From an uncultured Eubacteriales bacterium (GTDB taxonomy: Bacteria > Bacillota > Clostridia > Oscillospirales > Oscillospiraceae): DNA of 30,368 nucleotides. Both the position numbers and the translations under genes were made by a program. The first letter of the stretch is position 1; the number at the start of each line of letters is the position of its first letter. The notes beneath the pieces are model-generated. The model was not told the origin of the DNA. It searched no databases and saw nothing but the letters and a program-made list of their open reading frames with translations. Below are positions 30,285 through 30,368 of the stretch, piece after piece. Where the stretch lies: NCBI GenBank assembly GCA_900552475.1, contig USAC01000016.1, positions 1-30,368 on the forward strand, in the 5' to 3' direction.

Positions 30285-30368
30285 CATACTCTTTGCCAGC
30301 AGCGGCAAAAAGTATGCAAAAAACGCCGCTTAAACCTGCGGTTTAAGGATCCCTTAGCGCGCCCCGTA
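30285..30368. repeat. Palindromic non-coding element, copy 3 (cut by window end)
   Basis: The left palindrome CATACTCTTTGCC / GGCAAAAAGTATG (30285-30316) with one mismatch is followed by the same ACGCCGCTTAAACC-GGTTTAA stretch as the copies at 16580 and 24249. The flank GGCCTTGTGAGCCTTCGGCG (30265-30283, approximately) resembles the left terminal repeat of copy 2. The rest lies beyond the window. Confidence 0.8.

Noticed and set aside
1..30368. tRNA, rRNA, integrase or phage genes
   Set aside because: None was recognised on either strand; the mobile-like features are limited to non-coding palindromic elements.

Overview
The window looks like a chromosomal segment from a GC-rich, anaerobic, butyrate-type fermenter of the Clostridia (Oscillospiraceae-like). 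That placement is an inference from gene content (ferredoxin-linked 2-oxoacid oxidoreductase, butyrate kinase, electron-transfer flavoprotein, adenosylcobalamin mutase, Bce-type antimicrobial-peptide module), from strong GGAGG ribosome binding sites and from GC-rich codon use. No rRNA or tRNA gene or taxonomic marker is present.

Region 1 (1-7640, all plus strand) is an acid-forming, ATP-yielding module. It holds the 3' end of etfA, a four-subunit 2-oxoacid:ferredoxin oxidoreductase (gamma-delta-alpha-beta), a class I aminotransferase, butyrate kinase, a Pta-family phosphotransacylase and a crotonase-fold hydratase. Together they could turn an amino acid into a 2-oxo acid, then an acyl-CoA, an acyl-phosphate and finally a free acid plus ATP and reduced ferredoxin.

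Region 2 (7641-16487, plus strand) starts with a good sigma-A-type promoter. It carries a DUF362 protein, an NhaC-family antiporter, a mutase-like subunit without a cobalamin domain, a short-chain dehydrogenase, a GlmL/MutL-type mutase partner, a second mutase-like subunit fused to a cobalamin-binding domain, and a nine-cysteine small protein. This is the most interesting part of the window: an apparently two-subunit, free-acid-type B12 carbon-skeleton mutase of unassigned substrate beside a complete substrate-level phosphorylation pathway.

Region 3 (16528-23345) begins with a non-coding palindromic element. A minus-strand PAP2 phosphatase - response regulator - histidine kinase - ABC ATPase - FtsX-like permease - tiny membrane protein cluster follows (Bce-type cell-envelope stress/resistance), with a TTACA-N4-TGTAA operator before the transporter genes. 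A divergent HD-domain nucleotidase follows.

Region 4 (23346-30368) is a decaying accessory stretch. It contains a frameshifted exported-protein relic, a second copy of the palindromic element with short repeats nested inside it, a collapsed ABC permease/ATPase/Crp pseudogene, an intact FabZ-like gene, and two LCM-family methyltransferases flanking an internally deleted metallo-hydrolase and an internally deleted alpha/beta hydrolase. A DUF624 membrane protein and the start of a third palindromic element close the window. Two GTTAG-N6-CTAAC sites precede the dead transporter and the methyltransferase operon, suggesting they once shared a regulator.
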